The position numbers and the translations under genes are program-made. The notes beneath the pieces are model-generated. The model saw only the letters and a program-made list of their open reading frames with translations, searched no databases and had not been told where the DNA came from. Below, piece after piece: positions 43,074 to 51,221 of a stretch of 64,000 nucleotides of DNA; the stretch's first letter is position 1; every line of letters starts with the position of its first letter. This stretch comes from Aquisalinus luteolus (GTDB lineage Bacteria; Pseudomonadota; Alphaproteobacteria; Caulobacterales; Parvularculaceae): contig NZ_VCJR02000002.1 of assembly GCF_009712425.2 (NCBI RefSeq), forward strand, positions 1 to 64,000, read 5' to 3'.

Positions 43074-45362
43074 ATGGGGAAGTGGAACGACCGCGGGGAC
43101 AAGCCCGTTATCCGGCGTAACCCCGCCAGGGCACGCCGCCTTTTCAAGGATCAGACCGTCGCCAAAGGCATCCGCTTCACCGGCGCTGATTACTGCCCGG
43201 TCCCGGATTTCTCCAGGGCCGGCCCCGATGCCAGCACTGAAAAACCCTCCCCCTCATCGGCGACAACATCCTCGGCCTCAGCCTCCTATGCCGGTGCCGA
43301 TGGCTATGGCCGCTCATCAGGCGGCAGCGGGGTGACAGGACTGATCATCGCCGTTCTGCTCGTCGTCTTCCTGGTCGTCTTCGCCTTCGGCATGTATGGC
43401 ACCTACCAGCTCGCTTCGACCCAGACAGTCTTCGCTTTCCAGACCGAGTTGAAAGAGAAGCGGCTGGAGAATGCGCGCCTCGTCACCGACCGGGTCGAGG
43501 CAGAGGCGCTGGCGCTGACCCCGTGGATCGTCGAGGCGGAGCCAACCTATGTCGCCAGCCGCAAGATCAAGGCGATGGGCATCGACGCCGTTGCCATCGA
43601 CCATGCCAATCTGGGCCTGTACGAACAATATGCCCTGCGCCGCGCGCCGGAAGCGGCGCTGCATTACCTCTTCGCCTCGACCCGGGGCGAGCGCCGCTCC
43701 AGCGTCATCCTGCTGCAGGAGCGCAAACATCTGGGCGCGCAACAGCAGAAGACGTTCGAGGCCGTTCACCAGCTCAATGGCGGAGAGGGCTATCTGGCCC
43801 TCGGCCAGTATTACCTGTACGGGGAAATCATCACCCAGGAACCGATACAGGGGCATCCGGAGGTGATGGAGACCACCCTCGCCGACACCGCCCTGCCCGT
43901 ATTCGGTAACGACCCCGCCAAGGCATTCCGCTATTTCCATATTGCAACGCTGTGCAACGTGCAGGGCGGCTATCAGTGGCGCAATGAAATCACCATGCGC
44001 AATTATATCACCGAGGCGAACCAGAGCGCGGAGCGAGAGGCCGGGGAGAAGGAACTCGCTGCCCTCGTCACCCGCGCCGGCACCAGCCGTGAGGCCTTTT
44101 GCTCCGGCACCTATCTGGAAGATCGCCTGTCCCGCCTTCAGCCGCACATGCTGCTGACCGATACGGGCGTCCTGACCCTCGACCAGCTGGTCGACACGGT
44201 CTGGCTGCCCGCGGCTGATTTCGACCGCTTCATCGCCAGCCACCCGGCCCCCGCCAACTCCAATCCGGGCAACCGCACCGGCGCCACGTTCGGCACGGGC
44301 GACACCGGGCGCGGCTATGGCGCGGCCAGCCTGTCCGCAGACGGATCGAAATATTATCGTGACAGCCCGGGCGGCAGCATCCCCCGCGCCGAAGCGACGT
44401 ATGACGGCCTGCCGCCGGAATGCCGCGGCACTGACGCGCCCGCCGATTGCACCGAGCGCCTCGCTGCGCTGAGCTGCTCTGACGAGGCACGCTATAATTA
44501 CAGCCTCGGCGAAGCGGAAATGGCTCGCGGTGCCCTCGATACCGCCCGCGCCTATTTTTCACAGGCGATCACCGTCGGGCGCACCTGCGGTTCCGAATTT
44601 GCCGTCATGTCGTCCAAGCGTCTCGGCGCGCTGAACCTGACCTGCGAATACACACCGGACAGCCTGCGGCGTATCGCCCGGGGCGGCGAAAACAATCCCG
44701 AAGGCGGCGACATCATCGACCTGATCATCCGCCAACGGGCACTGAAGGCGCTCGGCCATTATCGCGACACCATCGACGGCAAGTACGGCCCCAACACCCG
44801 TGCCGCCATCTCCAGCTTCCAGCGTGAGTTCGGCTTCCGCGAGACCGGCGACCTGACCCCGATCGAGACCGTCTATCTCATCTGCGGTGCTGCCGAGATC
44901 GCCCGCGATGTCGACGCCTATACGACGCTGGGCCTGATGTATGTCACCGGCCTCGGCACTGTTCAGAACACGGATCTTGGCCTGCAATGGCTCAAGCTCG
45001 CTGCGCGCGATGGCGACGATGACGCCCTCTATAATCTCGCTCTGCTCTATGGCTCCGGCACGGTCCTGTCGAGCTACCAGGTCTGCGATGTCGTCGAGAA
45101 CGAAGAACAGGCCGATGCATACCTGCAGGAAGCCTCCGATGCCGGTCACCCGGTCGCTCGTCGCCTCATCGAGGCCTATGGCCGCCTCGGCACTGCTGGC
45201 CGCTGGGCCGCGATCCGCGCCGATCTCGGCCTCGATGGCGACCCGACGCCCGCCAGCGACGATACCAAATTCGAGCGGCGGCTGGAAAATGTCGGCTATG
45301 GCTGCCAGCCCAACCCACCCTTACCCACAGCACCGGACACATCTGCAGGAGAGACGTTATGA
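43074..45362 (+). CDS. Membrane protein with peptidoglycan-binding and Sel1-like repeats
   Basis: A 762-residue protein. It has a basic, disordered cytoplasmic N-terminus (1-85), one membrane segment (about 87-108) and a long periplasmic part. A PG_binding_1-like domain spans about 552-605 (DGKYGPNTRAAISSFQ), and Sel1/TPR-like repeats follow (about 614-700). At least nine cysteines are periplasmic and may form disulfides. No enzyme motif is seen; it may scaffold or sense the cell wall. GGTAGGGG before the ATG. The stop overlaps the start of the next lipoprotein gene (ATGA), so they act together. I do not recognise a named family. Confidence 0.75.
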   Translation: MGKWNDRGDKPVIRRNPARARRLFKDQTVAKGIRFTGADYCPVPDFSRAGPDASTEKPSPSSATTSSASASYAGADGYGRSSGGSGVTGLIIAVLLVVFLVVFAFGMYGTYQLASTQTVFAFQTELKEKRLENARLVTDRVEAEALALTPWIVEAEPTYVASRKIKAMGIDAVAIDHANLGLYEQYALRRAPEAALHYLFASTRGERRSSVILLQERKHLGAQQQKTFEAVHQLNGGEGYLALGQYYLYGEIITQEPIQGHPEVMETTLADTALPVFGNDPAKAFRYFHIATLCNVQGGYQWRNEITMRNYITEANQSAEREAGEKELAALVTRAGTSREAFCSGTYLEDRLSRLQPHMLLTDTGVLTLDQLVDTVWLPAADFDRFIASHPAPANSNPGNRTGATFGTGDTGRGYGAASLSADGSKYYRDSPGGSIPRAEATYDGLPPECRGTDAPADCTERLAALSCSDEARYNYSLGEAEMARGALDTARAYFSQAITVGRTCGSEFAVMSSKRLGALNLTCEYTPDSLRRIARGGENNPEGGDIIDLIIRQRALKALGHYRDTIDGKYGPNTRAAISSFQREFGFRETGDLTPIETVYLICGAAEIARDVDAYTTLGLMYVTGLGTVQNTDLGLQWLKLAARDGDDDALYNLALLYGSGTVLSSYQVCDVVENEEQADAYLQEASDAGHPVARRLIEAYGRLGTAGRWAAIRADLGLDGDPTPASDDTKFERRLENVGYGCQPNPPLPTAPDTSAGETL

Positions 45363-45973
45363 GATTTTTACAGACTTCCACCGTCATCCTGGCCGTCGCC
45401 CTCGCTGTCTCCGCCTGTACGCCGATCGACAATTCATTCCACAACATGACCGGCAACCCCAAGCCAATCACCTACGAGCCGAGCTGCCAGCCCGGCGACA
45501 TCACGGCCCAGAACGCCCTTTACGAAGCCCGCTACCAGAGCCTGTGGCAGATGATGCGCGAGCGGCTCTATGTGAACACCGTCGCGCCGCGTACGGAGAA
45601 AGATATCAGGCGCGCCAATGGGTATGAACGCGAGATGGAAGCGCTCGAGGCGGAACTGTCGCGCACCTATTCCCGCGCCAGCAACAGCTGTTCTGCCCTC
45701 CTGAAATGCGAGAGCGGTGCGAGCGGCGACAGCTGGGATGCCTGCGAGGCAAAGCGCGGCGACATGCTGATCGCGCAGACCGAGTTCTACGCCATGTCCG
45801 GTCGCCTCGACGGCCAGGCCAGCCGCATCCTGTCATGGGAACCTTTTGCAGATGTTCCCGTCACGGAGTATGACGCAAAAGCGGCAAGCAAGGATGACGG
45901 GCCGCAACTGAACCGCAAGCGCAATTGCCCGACCCTCAGCGACGTGCTGACCGTCTGCTCCGAAGACGACTGA
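45359..45973 (+). CDS. Hypothetical lipoprotein coupled to the PG-binding membrane protein
   Basis: A 204-residue protein with a lipobox VSAC (C20). It contains several further cysteines and a helical region. No known domain. Translationally coupled to the preceding gene by an ATGA overlap; a membrane scaffold plus lipoprotein pair suggests a cell-envelope complex. Its last base lies only seven bases from the convergent VOC gene, with no clear terminator. Confidence 0.75.
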   Translation: MRFLQTSTVILAVALAVSACTPIDNSFHNMTGNPKPITYEPSCQPGDITAQNALYEARYQSLWQMMRERLYVNTVAPRTEKDIRRANGYEREMEALEAELSRTYSRASNSCSALLKCESGASGDSWDACEAKRGDMLIAQTEFYAMSGRLDGQASRILSWEPFADVPVTEYDAKAASKDDGPQLNRKRNCPTLSDVLTVCSEDD

Positions 45974-45980
45974 TCGGTCC

Positions 45981-46394
45981 CTATTGCGTGGCGAACAGCT
46001 TCGCCATGTCGCGGAATGTCTTGAATTCCATCACCGCCCCGCCGGGGATATTGATGAAGAATGTCCCCTGCTCGCCCGGCTGTTCGCGGAAGCGGATCGT
46101 CGGCTCGATACGGAAATCCGTCCCCGCCTGTTCCAGCCTGTCAGCCAGCGCCTGCCAGTCATCCCAGTCCATCACGAGGCCGAAGTGAAAAGCCGGCACG
46201 GCGCGCCCGTCGACCGGATTGGTCGGCAGGTCGGCCGCGCTGTCGACCAGATGAGCCGTCACCTGATGCCCGGCAATGTCGAAATCGACCCAGCGTGCGG
46301 CCGTGCGCCCGACAGCAAAGCCCAATACGCCCTCCAGATAGCTGCGCGTTGCGGCAAGGTCCGTGGTCGGGAAGGCAAGGTGAAAGGGTGTCAT
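45981..46394 (-). CDS. VOC (glyoxalase/bleomycin-resistance fold) family protein
   Basis: A 137-residue VOC-fold protein with two beta-alpha-beta-beta-beta modules (FHLAFPTTDLAATRSYLEGV at the start; AFHFGLVMDWDDWQALADRL in the second half). Metal-ligand candidates are the first HLAF histidine, the HFG histidine and E in GGAVMEFKTF. Such proteins are dioxygenase- or lyase-like; the specific reaction is unknown. The frame is open further upstream to 46457, but the ATG at 46394 fits the family N-terminus. Confidence 0.83.
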   Translation of the reverse strand: MTPFHLAFPTTDLAATRSYLEGVLGFAVGRTAARWVDFDIAGHQVTAHLVDSAADLPTNPVDGRAVPAFHFGLVMDWDDWQALADRLEQAGTDFRIEPTIRFREQPGEQGTFFINIPGGAVMEFKTFRDMAKLFATQ

Positions 46395-46501
46395 CTGTGC
46401 ACTCGTCCTGAAATGATTGCTGGTCTCACTGGTTCCGGGGATATCATCGCCAGCCATCTGCCGCTATCGTGTTCCTGCAATACATGCAGGGGAGAGAACA
46501 G

Positions 46502-46816
46502 ATGACTCGCATCATTATCATGTACAAGCTGAAAGACGGCGTTAGCAAGGACGATTTCGAAGCATGGGTGCGCGAAACGGACTACCCGACCATGCGCGGC
46601 CTGACCCGCGTCAGCAGCTTTCACACCCATCGCGCCGACAGCCTGTTGATCGGCAAGGGCAAGCCCTCGGTCGACTATGTCGAGATCTTCGAGATCAACG
46701 ACATGGTCGGTTTCGCCAGCGAGGACCTGCCGGGCGAAACCGTTCAGGAAATCATGGGCCAGTTCATGGGCTTCGCCGATGAACCGGAATTCATCATTGC
46801 AGAGACGGTTGCCTGA
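46502..46816 (+). CDS. RedY/HapK-like small protein
   Basis: A 104-residue protein resembling the RedY/HapK family, small ferredoxin-fold proteins related to dabb/EthD domains. RedY/HapK members occur in prodiginine-type pigment clusters, but most, as here, stand outside any such cluster and have no known role. It begins MTRIIIMYKL and has DYPTMRGLTRVSSF and VEIFEINDM. GGGGAGA before the ATG at 46502. It lies between the VOC gene and the aminopeptidase with no shared operon. Confidence 0.7.
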   Translation: MTRIIIMYKLKDGVSKDDFEAWVRETDYPTMRGLTRVSSFHTHRADSLLIGKGKPSVDYVEIFEINDMVGFASEDLPGETVQEIMGQFMGFADEPEFIIAETVA

Positions 46817-46824
46817 TCCGGCAA

Positions 46825-48219
46825 TTATCCCTGACTGCCATATTTCCCTGCCAGCATGTCGAACACGGCGCGGATACCCATCGCCTCGCCGCCCTTGGGC
46901 CTGCCGGGGCGCTCCTTGGGGTTCCACGCAAAAATATCGAAATGCGTATAGGGAATTTCTTCCGGCACGAACCGGTTGAGGAAAAGCGCCGCCGTGATCG
47001 ACCCGGCAAAGGGGGTATCGGCGGCGTGGTTCACATCGGCAATGTCCGATGACAGATAGCTGTCATAGTTCTTCCACAGCGGCATGCGCCAGCACGGATC
47101 GGACAGGCGATCTCCCGCGGCCATGATCGTATCTGCAATGGTCCGGTCACGGACATAGAAGGGGGAAACCTCCGGCCCCATTGCCACGCGCGCCGCCCCC
47201 GTCAACGTAGCGAACGTGAACAGCATTTCCGGCGTGTCTTCCACCGCCAGCGCCAGCGCATCGGCCAGCACCAGCCGGCCTTCGGCGTCGGTATTGGAAA
47301 TCTCCACCGTCATGCCGTTGCGCGAGGGGTACACATCACCCGGGCGATAGGCGTTGCCGGCGATATTGTTCTCCACGGCCGGGATCAGCACACGCAGGCG
47401 TACGTTCAGCTTCGCCGCCATGATCATCTGGGCGAGCGCCAGCACATTGGCAGAGCCGCCCATATCCTTCTTCATCAGGGCCATATAGCTGCCCTGCTTG
47501 ATGTTCAGCCCGCCGGTATCAAAGCACACGCCCTTGCCGACCAGGGTCAGCTTCGGTGCGTTCTTGTCGCCCCAGGAAAAATCGATCAGGCGCGGCGCTT
47601 TCTCTGCTGCCCGGCCAACCGCATGGATCAGAGGGAAGTTCTGCTTCAGCAGCGCCTCGCCCTCGATCACATTGACCTTGGCCTTGAACCGCGCGGCGAC
47701 CGCCTTGGCGGCATCGGCGAGCGCATCCGGGCCCATATCCTCCGTCGGCGTATTGACCAGATCGCGGGCAAGCCACACGGCCTCGACGGTGCGGTCGAGC
47801 GCCGCCATGTCCAGGCCTTCGGGCAGCACCAGCACGGGGGGTTTTTCGCGTTCCTTGTAGCGATCGAACTTGTAAGCGCCGAGCGCCCAGCCGAGACAGA
47901 ATAGCTGCGCTGCTTCTCCCTCAACCGGCCCCTCAACCGGATTGGCGAAAACATAGTCCCCTTCCGGCAGGGCCGCTGCCGCCGCCCCGGTCACGAACGG
48001 GTCGCTGCCATCGCCAAGGCCGACAAAGACCGCATTGCTCGCGATAAGCACCTTGCCAGCCTGCCCCTTGAACTTGTTCGCCTTGGTCAGCAGCAGGTGA
48101 TCGATCGCCGTCTCCTCCAGCCAGCCATCGAAATTTTCCGACGGGGCGAGGTAGATCGGCACCGCCTTGGCGGCACGGTCTGCGTCATGGGCGGTGTAGG
48201 CGTCGTTGAAGGCAACCAT
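46825..48219 (-). CDS. Leucyl aminopeptidase family protein (M17)
   Basis: A 464-residue M17 metallo-aminopeptidase. The C-terminal catalytic domain shows VGKGVCFDTGG (metal-binding lysine and aspartate), KKDMGGSA and the signature NTDAEGRL. The N-terminal domain is the usual divergent one. It hydrolyses N-terminal residues from peptides in the cytoplasm, as a hexamer in the family. Length is a little shorter than PepA (about 500). Convergent with the RedY-like gene, with only eight bases between stops. Confidence 0.9.
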   Translation of the reverse strand: MVAFNDAYTAHDADRAAKAVPIYLAPSENFDGWLEETAIDHLLLTKANKFKGQAGKVLIASNAVFVGLGDGSDPFVTGAAAAALPEGDYVFANPVEGPVEGEAAQLFCLGWALGAYKFDRYKEREKPPVLVLPEGLDMAALDRTVEAVWLARDLVNTPTEDMGPDALADAAKAVAARFKAKVNVIEGEALLKQNFPLIHAVGRAAEKAPRLIDFSWGDKNAPKLTLVGKGVCFDTGGLNIKQGSYMALMKKDMGGSANVLALAQMIMAAKLNVRLRVLIPAVENNIAGNAYRPGDVYPSRNGMTVEISNTDAEGRLVLADALALAVEDTPEMLFTFATLTGAARVAMGPEVSPFYVRDRTIADTIMAAGDRLSDPCWRMPLWKNYDSYLSSDIADVNHAADTPFAGSITAALFLNRFVPEEIPYTHFDIFAWNPKERPGRPKGGEAMGIRAVFDMLAGKYGSQG

Positions 48220-48353
48220 TCGTTAACTCTCTGACTGTCTGAAACTTATAAACTGGGATGAAAAACCTGTTTGGCCAGTGGTGGTTAAGGGTTTCTTGAA
48301 CACCTTGGGCCATTATGGCGCGAACGGTAACAGGTCTGAAGTGAGGATCAACT

Positions 48354-49403
48354 ATGTCCCGCATGCTGAATAGAGTCTTGATCGGCGTTTCCGCCATGGC
48401 GCTCGCCTCGTGCTCGAGCGTCGAGGGCGTCAAGGATGTCGCCAGTTTCGACCGCTCGAACGAGGCGCTGAACGCCCAGCTCGGCACCATGTCCGGCGCC
48501 CCGTCGCCGGACAATATGGATGTCATCTCCAAGGCTGCCTATTGGGGCACGCGCTATGACCGCAACCCGTCCGACAGCGACACGGCAGTCAATTATTCAA
48601 AAGCGCTGCGCGACATGGAAAACAACGAGGAAGCGCTGAAGGTCATGACCCGTTTCGCTGAAACGGTGCGGGCCGATGCCGCGGTGAACCTGGAACTCGG
48701 CAAGGTGCTGATCGCCAATGACCGTGCCTTCGAGGCCGTACGCCCGCTGGAACGGTCCATCGACGCCGAGCCACGCAACTGGAGTGCCTATTCCGCCTAT
48801 GGCGTCGCCCTCGACAAGATCGGCGAGCATGGCGAGGCCCGCAAGCAGTATGACATCGCCCTGTCCCTGTCGCCAGAGAATGTTTCCGTGCTGAACAACA
48901 AGGGCCTGTCCTATGCTCTTTCCGGCGACATTCAGCGCGCCGAAATGACCCTGCGCAAGGCAACGACCAGCCGCGAAGGTTCCGCCCGCGTGCGCCAGAA
49001 CCTCGCCCTCGTGCTTGGTTTCGCCGGCAAGGCAAACGAGGCAGAGCGGCTCGCCCGCTCCGACCTGCCGCCGCGCATCGCCGACAACAATGTCACCTAT
49101 TTCCGCTCTCTTGTCGCCCAGCCTGCCTACTGGCAGGAGTTCAGCGGCGACAATGTCGATCTGCCTGATTTCGGCGAGGAGTATGTCAATCCGCCGCGCG
49201 CTTCGCGCATGACGCCGGTTTACGAAGTACCGCTGACGGTCAACGGCCAGCCGGCCCCTGGCGCGGACACGCCGCAGCGCCCCGTTGCGCCGGCGGCGAG
49301 CGAGCCGACACCGCTACAGCCGCAACCACAACCGATCGAGCCGGAAGAGGAAGAGAACGAAGAGATCCTTTCTTCTCTCGCTGACGACCAGTCGCAAGGG
49401 TAA
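48354..49403 (+). CDS. tadD: TadD-like tetratricopeptide lipoprotein of the Tad pilus
   Basis: A 349-residue lipoprotein (lipobox ALASC, C20) with TPR repeats over about 70-215 (for example AYSAYGVALDKIGEHGEARKQY, quoted as a landmark near 135-155 only in part). This is the TadD/RcpC-associated pilotin-like protein that helps secretin assembly in Flp pili. The C-terminal 60 residues are Pro/Gln/Glu-rich and disordered. It lies on the plus strand 800 bases away from and convergent with tadC, separated from the main pilus operon but clearly part of it. AGTGAGGATC before the ATG. Confidence 0.83.
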   Translation: MSRMLNRVLIGVSAMALASCSSVEGVKDVASFDRSNEALNAQLGTMSGAPSPDNMDVISKAAYWGTRYDRNPSDSDTAVNYSKALRDMENNEEALKVMTRFAETVRADAAVNLELGKVLIANDRAFEAVRPLERSIDAEPRNWSAYSAYGVALDKIGEHGEARKQYDIALSLSPENVSVLNNKGLSYALSGDIQRAEMTLRKATTSREGSARVRQNLALVLGFAGKANEAERLARSDLPPRIADNNVTYFRSLVAQPAYWQEFSGDNVDLPDFGEEYVNPPRASRMTPVYEVPLTVNGQPAPGADTPQRPVAPAASEPTPLQPQPQPIEPEEEENEEILSSLADDQSQG

Positions 49404-49451
49404 GCCCGCACGAATTCAAAATGGGGGAGCCTGTCTTGCACGGGATAAGAG

Positions 49452-49483
49452 AACGCCGCCGGATCACTCCGGCGGCGTTTTTT
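49452..49483 (+). terminator. Rho-independent terminator after tadD
   Basis: A 12-bp stem AACGCCGCCGGA (49452-49463) / TCCGGCGGCGTT (49468-49479), loop TCAC, followed by a T-run. Confidence 0.9.
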
Positions 49484-49853
49484 ATTTTAGACCAGACTTA
49501 TCCCCGCTCATCCGTATCCGTCTATTCTCTGATGCAAGCCCGGTGAGAATCGGGCGGAGGGATGATGTCGCCCTTACCTGCGGGCGGCATCATCCAGCAG
49601 GCATCCCTGTTATCCCCTCGGGGAGAGGAGCGGGCGCGCGTCGGCGTTCGTGACAGGGATCGGCATCCTGTCCAGACGGATAGGCGCGAGAGCTCCCTCA
49701 GGGCCGCGCACCGGAATGCCGCCGTGACGGGCGATATGCGCTTCCACGCTTGTCGCTTTCGCGCTCAACGCTTGAAGAATGTCCGTCACGGGCCTTCCTC
49801 GTTCTATTTCTCACCACCGCAGCGATAGCTGACGGTGCTTTCAATGCTGCCTC

Positions 49854-49985
49854 TCTTGTCATCCTGGCCAAGCGCAGCGCGAGCCGGGACCCATTTTCCA
49901 GAGACGGTGAGGCTGGCTTGGTAAAGCAAAGGCCTCTGGCAAATGGGTCCCGGGTTGATGCTCCGCATCCCCCGGGATGACAAGA
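49854..49985. repeat. 132-bp palindromic intergenic repeat (TGTCATCC-type)
   Basis: Outer arms TCTTGTCATCC (49854-49864) and GGATGACAAGA (49975-49985) are perfect inverted repeats. Inner arms CCGGGACCCATTT (49884-49896) and AAATGGGTCCCGG (49941-49953) are also perfect. This 'TGTCATCCC...GGGATGACA' layout is typical of dispersed palindromic repeats in alphaproteobacterial intergenic DNA. Confidence 0.75.
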
Positions 49986-50050
49986 TGGATGTTTTGGAAA
50001 GAAACTCGACACCGTATCACGCTGAAGTCTAGCCTTTATGGTCAGCCAAT

Positions 50051-50079
50051 GCCTGTAAGGCAGAGCCTGCCTTACAGGC
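50051..50079. repeat. Perfect 13-bp hairpin
   Basis: GCCTGTAAGGCAG (50051-50063) and CTGCCTTACAGGC (50067-50079) form a perfect stem with a 3-base AGC loop. It is not followed by a T-run on either strand of useful length. Confidence 0.7.
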
Positions 50080-50105
50080 TTGGTGAGCCATTGTTTTGCC
50101 GGCGG

Positions 50106-50162
50106 CGATCAGTCAAGGGTCGCCTTTGGCGACCGCGGAGCGGCTTCGCCCTTGACAGATCG
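50106..50162. repeat. Three-way-junction palindromic element
   Basis: Outer arms 50106-50119 and 50149-50162 pair over 14 positions (one A-A mismatch). Inside are a perfect 7-bp hairpin GGTCGCC-TTT-GGCGACC (50118-50134) and a second GCGGAGC/GCTTCGC hairpin. The layout is a three-way junction, seen in REP/BIME-like repeats and in small RNAs. Confidence 0.6.
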
Positions 50163-50211
50163 ACACCGGTGAAACACCGGATATCGAAAGCTGTATTTTG
50201 AAATCTTCCGC

Positions 50212-51192
50212 CTACTGCGGACCATCCATCCCGAACACGCGCAGCATGGCCGGGCCGAGGATGATCGCGAAAAGCACCGGCAGGAAGAACAGGATCATCG
50301 GGACTGTCAGTTTCGGTGGCAGGGCGGCGGCCTTTTTCTCCGCAGCCTGCATGCGCAGCTCGCGGTTCTCGGCGGCCATGACCCGCAGGGACTGGCCCAG
50401 CGGCGTGCCGTAATTCTCCGTCTGGATCAGCGCGGTGACGACGGATTTCATACCATCCGTACCGACACGATCGGCCAGATTCTGATAGGCCACCTTGCGA
50501 TCCGGCAGATAGGAAAGTTCGGCCGTCGTCAGCGCCAGTTCCTGCGCCAGTTCCGGGCAGTTGACGGCGATTTCCTCGCTGACCTTCTGCAGGGCATGTT
50601 CGATCGACATGCCGGATTCAACGCAGATCAGCAACAGGTCGAGGGCGTCGGGGAAGAACAGCTGCATCTTCTGGCGACGCTTGGTGATGGTGTTTGTCAG
50701 CCAGATATTCGGCAGGTAGAAGCCGACGGCAAAGGCGCCGATCGTTGCCATCAGGCGCATGAAGCTGCCCAAGTCAAACCCGTTGAAGATATAGACGTAA
50801 CAGCCAACGGCGAAACAGGCGAGGAACGGCATGACCAGGCGTGCCAGCATGAAGGTGAACACCGGCCGCTCGCCGCGATAGCCAGCCTGGGCCAGTTTCT
50901 TGGCCGCACTCTTGGCATCGAAGAATTCCAGCAGCTTGAACTGCTCGACGATTTCCCGCGCCATGCCCTGCGCCGTTTCGGTCCGCAGGCTTGCGCCCTT
51001 TTTCTTCAGGGATTCGCGGTGCTCGTCACGCAGCCGGCTCTTGTAGTCGCTGACTTCCTTCAGGCGCCCGGCCATCGGGTCGCGCGCCAGCATCGGCCCC
51101 AGAATGGTGATCGCAGCAGCAACGGTGGCAACAGCCGCCAGAAAGGCGATCTGGTTCTGCCGGTCCATCACTACATTGAGAAAGTCTTCCAT
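50212..51192 (-). CDS. tadC: Tad pilus inner-membrane protein TadC
   Basis: A 326-residue T2SSF-domain membrane protein, the second platform component of the Tad secretion machine. It has an N-terminal membrane segment (about 13-35), a further pair (about 127-170) and a C-terminal one (about 293-318) around the conserved cytoplasmic PF00482 region (LLLICVESGMSIEHALQKV). It lies 29 bases after tadB and is the last gene of the pilus operon. No terminator is immediately evident. Confidence 0.9.
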   Translation of the reverse strand: MEDFLNVVMDRQNQIAFLAAVATVAAAITILGPMLARDPMAGRLKEVSDYKSRLRDEHRESLKKKGASLRTETAQGMAREIVEQFKLLEFFDAKSAAKKLAQAGYRGERPVFTFMLARLVMPFLACFAVGCYVYIFNGFDLGSFMRLMATIGAFAVGFYLPNIWLTNTITKRRQKMQLFFPDALDLLLICVESGMSIEHALQKVSEEIAVNCPELAQELALTTAELSYLPDRKVAYQNLADRVGTDGMKSVVTALIQTENYGTPLGQSLRVMAAENRELRMQAAEKKAAALPPKLTVPMILFFLPVLFAIILGPAMLRVFGMDGPQ

Positions 51193-51221
51193 GGTCGCGA
51201 GCCTAAATCAGTTACGGTGAA

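Larger units (their letters stand above)
49484..50211. other. Gene-free region rich in inverted repeats
   Basis: About 730 bases between the convergent tadD and tadC. Short frames look non-coding. At least four stem-loops are visible: GATGATGTCGCCC / GGGCGGCATCATC (49561-49573 with 49582-49594, one G-T pair), and the three listed separately at 49854-49985, 50051-50079 and 50106-50162. It looks like a nest of dispersed repeats and/or small structured RNA; no protein gene could be supported. Confidence 0.6.

Noticed and set aside
49531-49560. Sequence GCCCGGTGAGAATCGGGC resembling part of a cobalamin or FMN riboswitch
   Set aside because: Only one short hairpin with a GGTG loop matches. The B12 box and the other conserved stems are missing, and no gene starts downstream on the plus strand.
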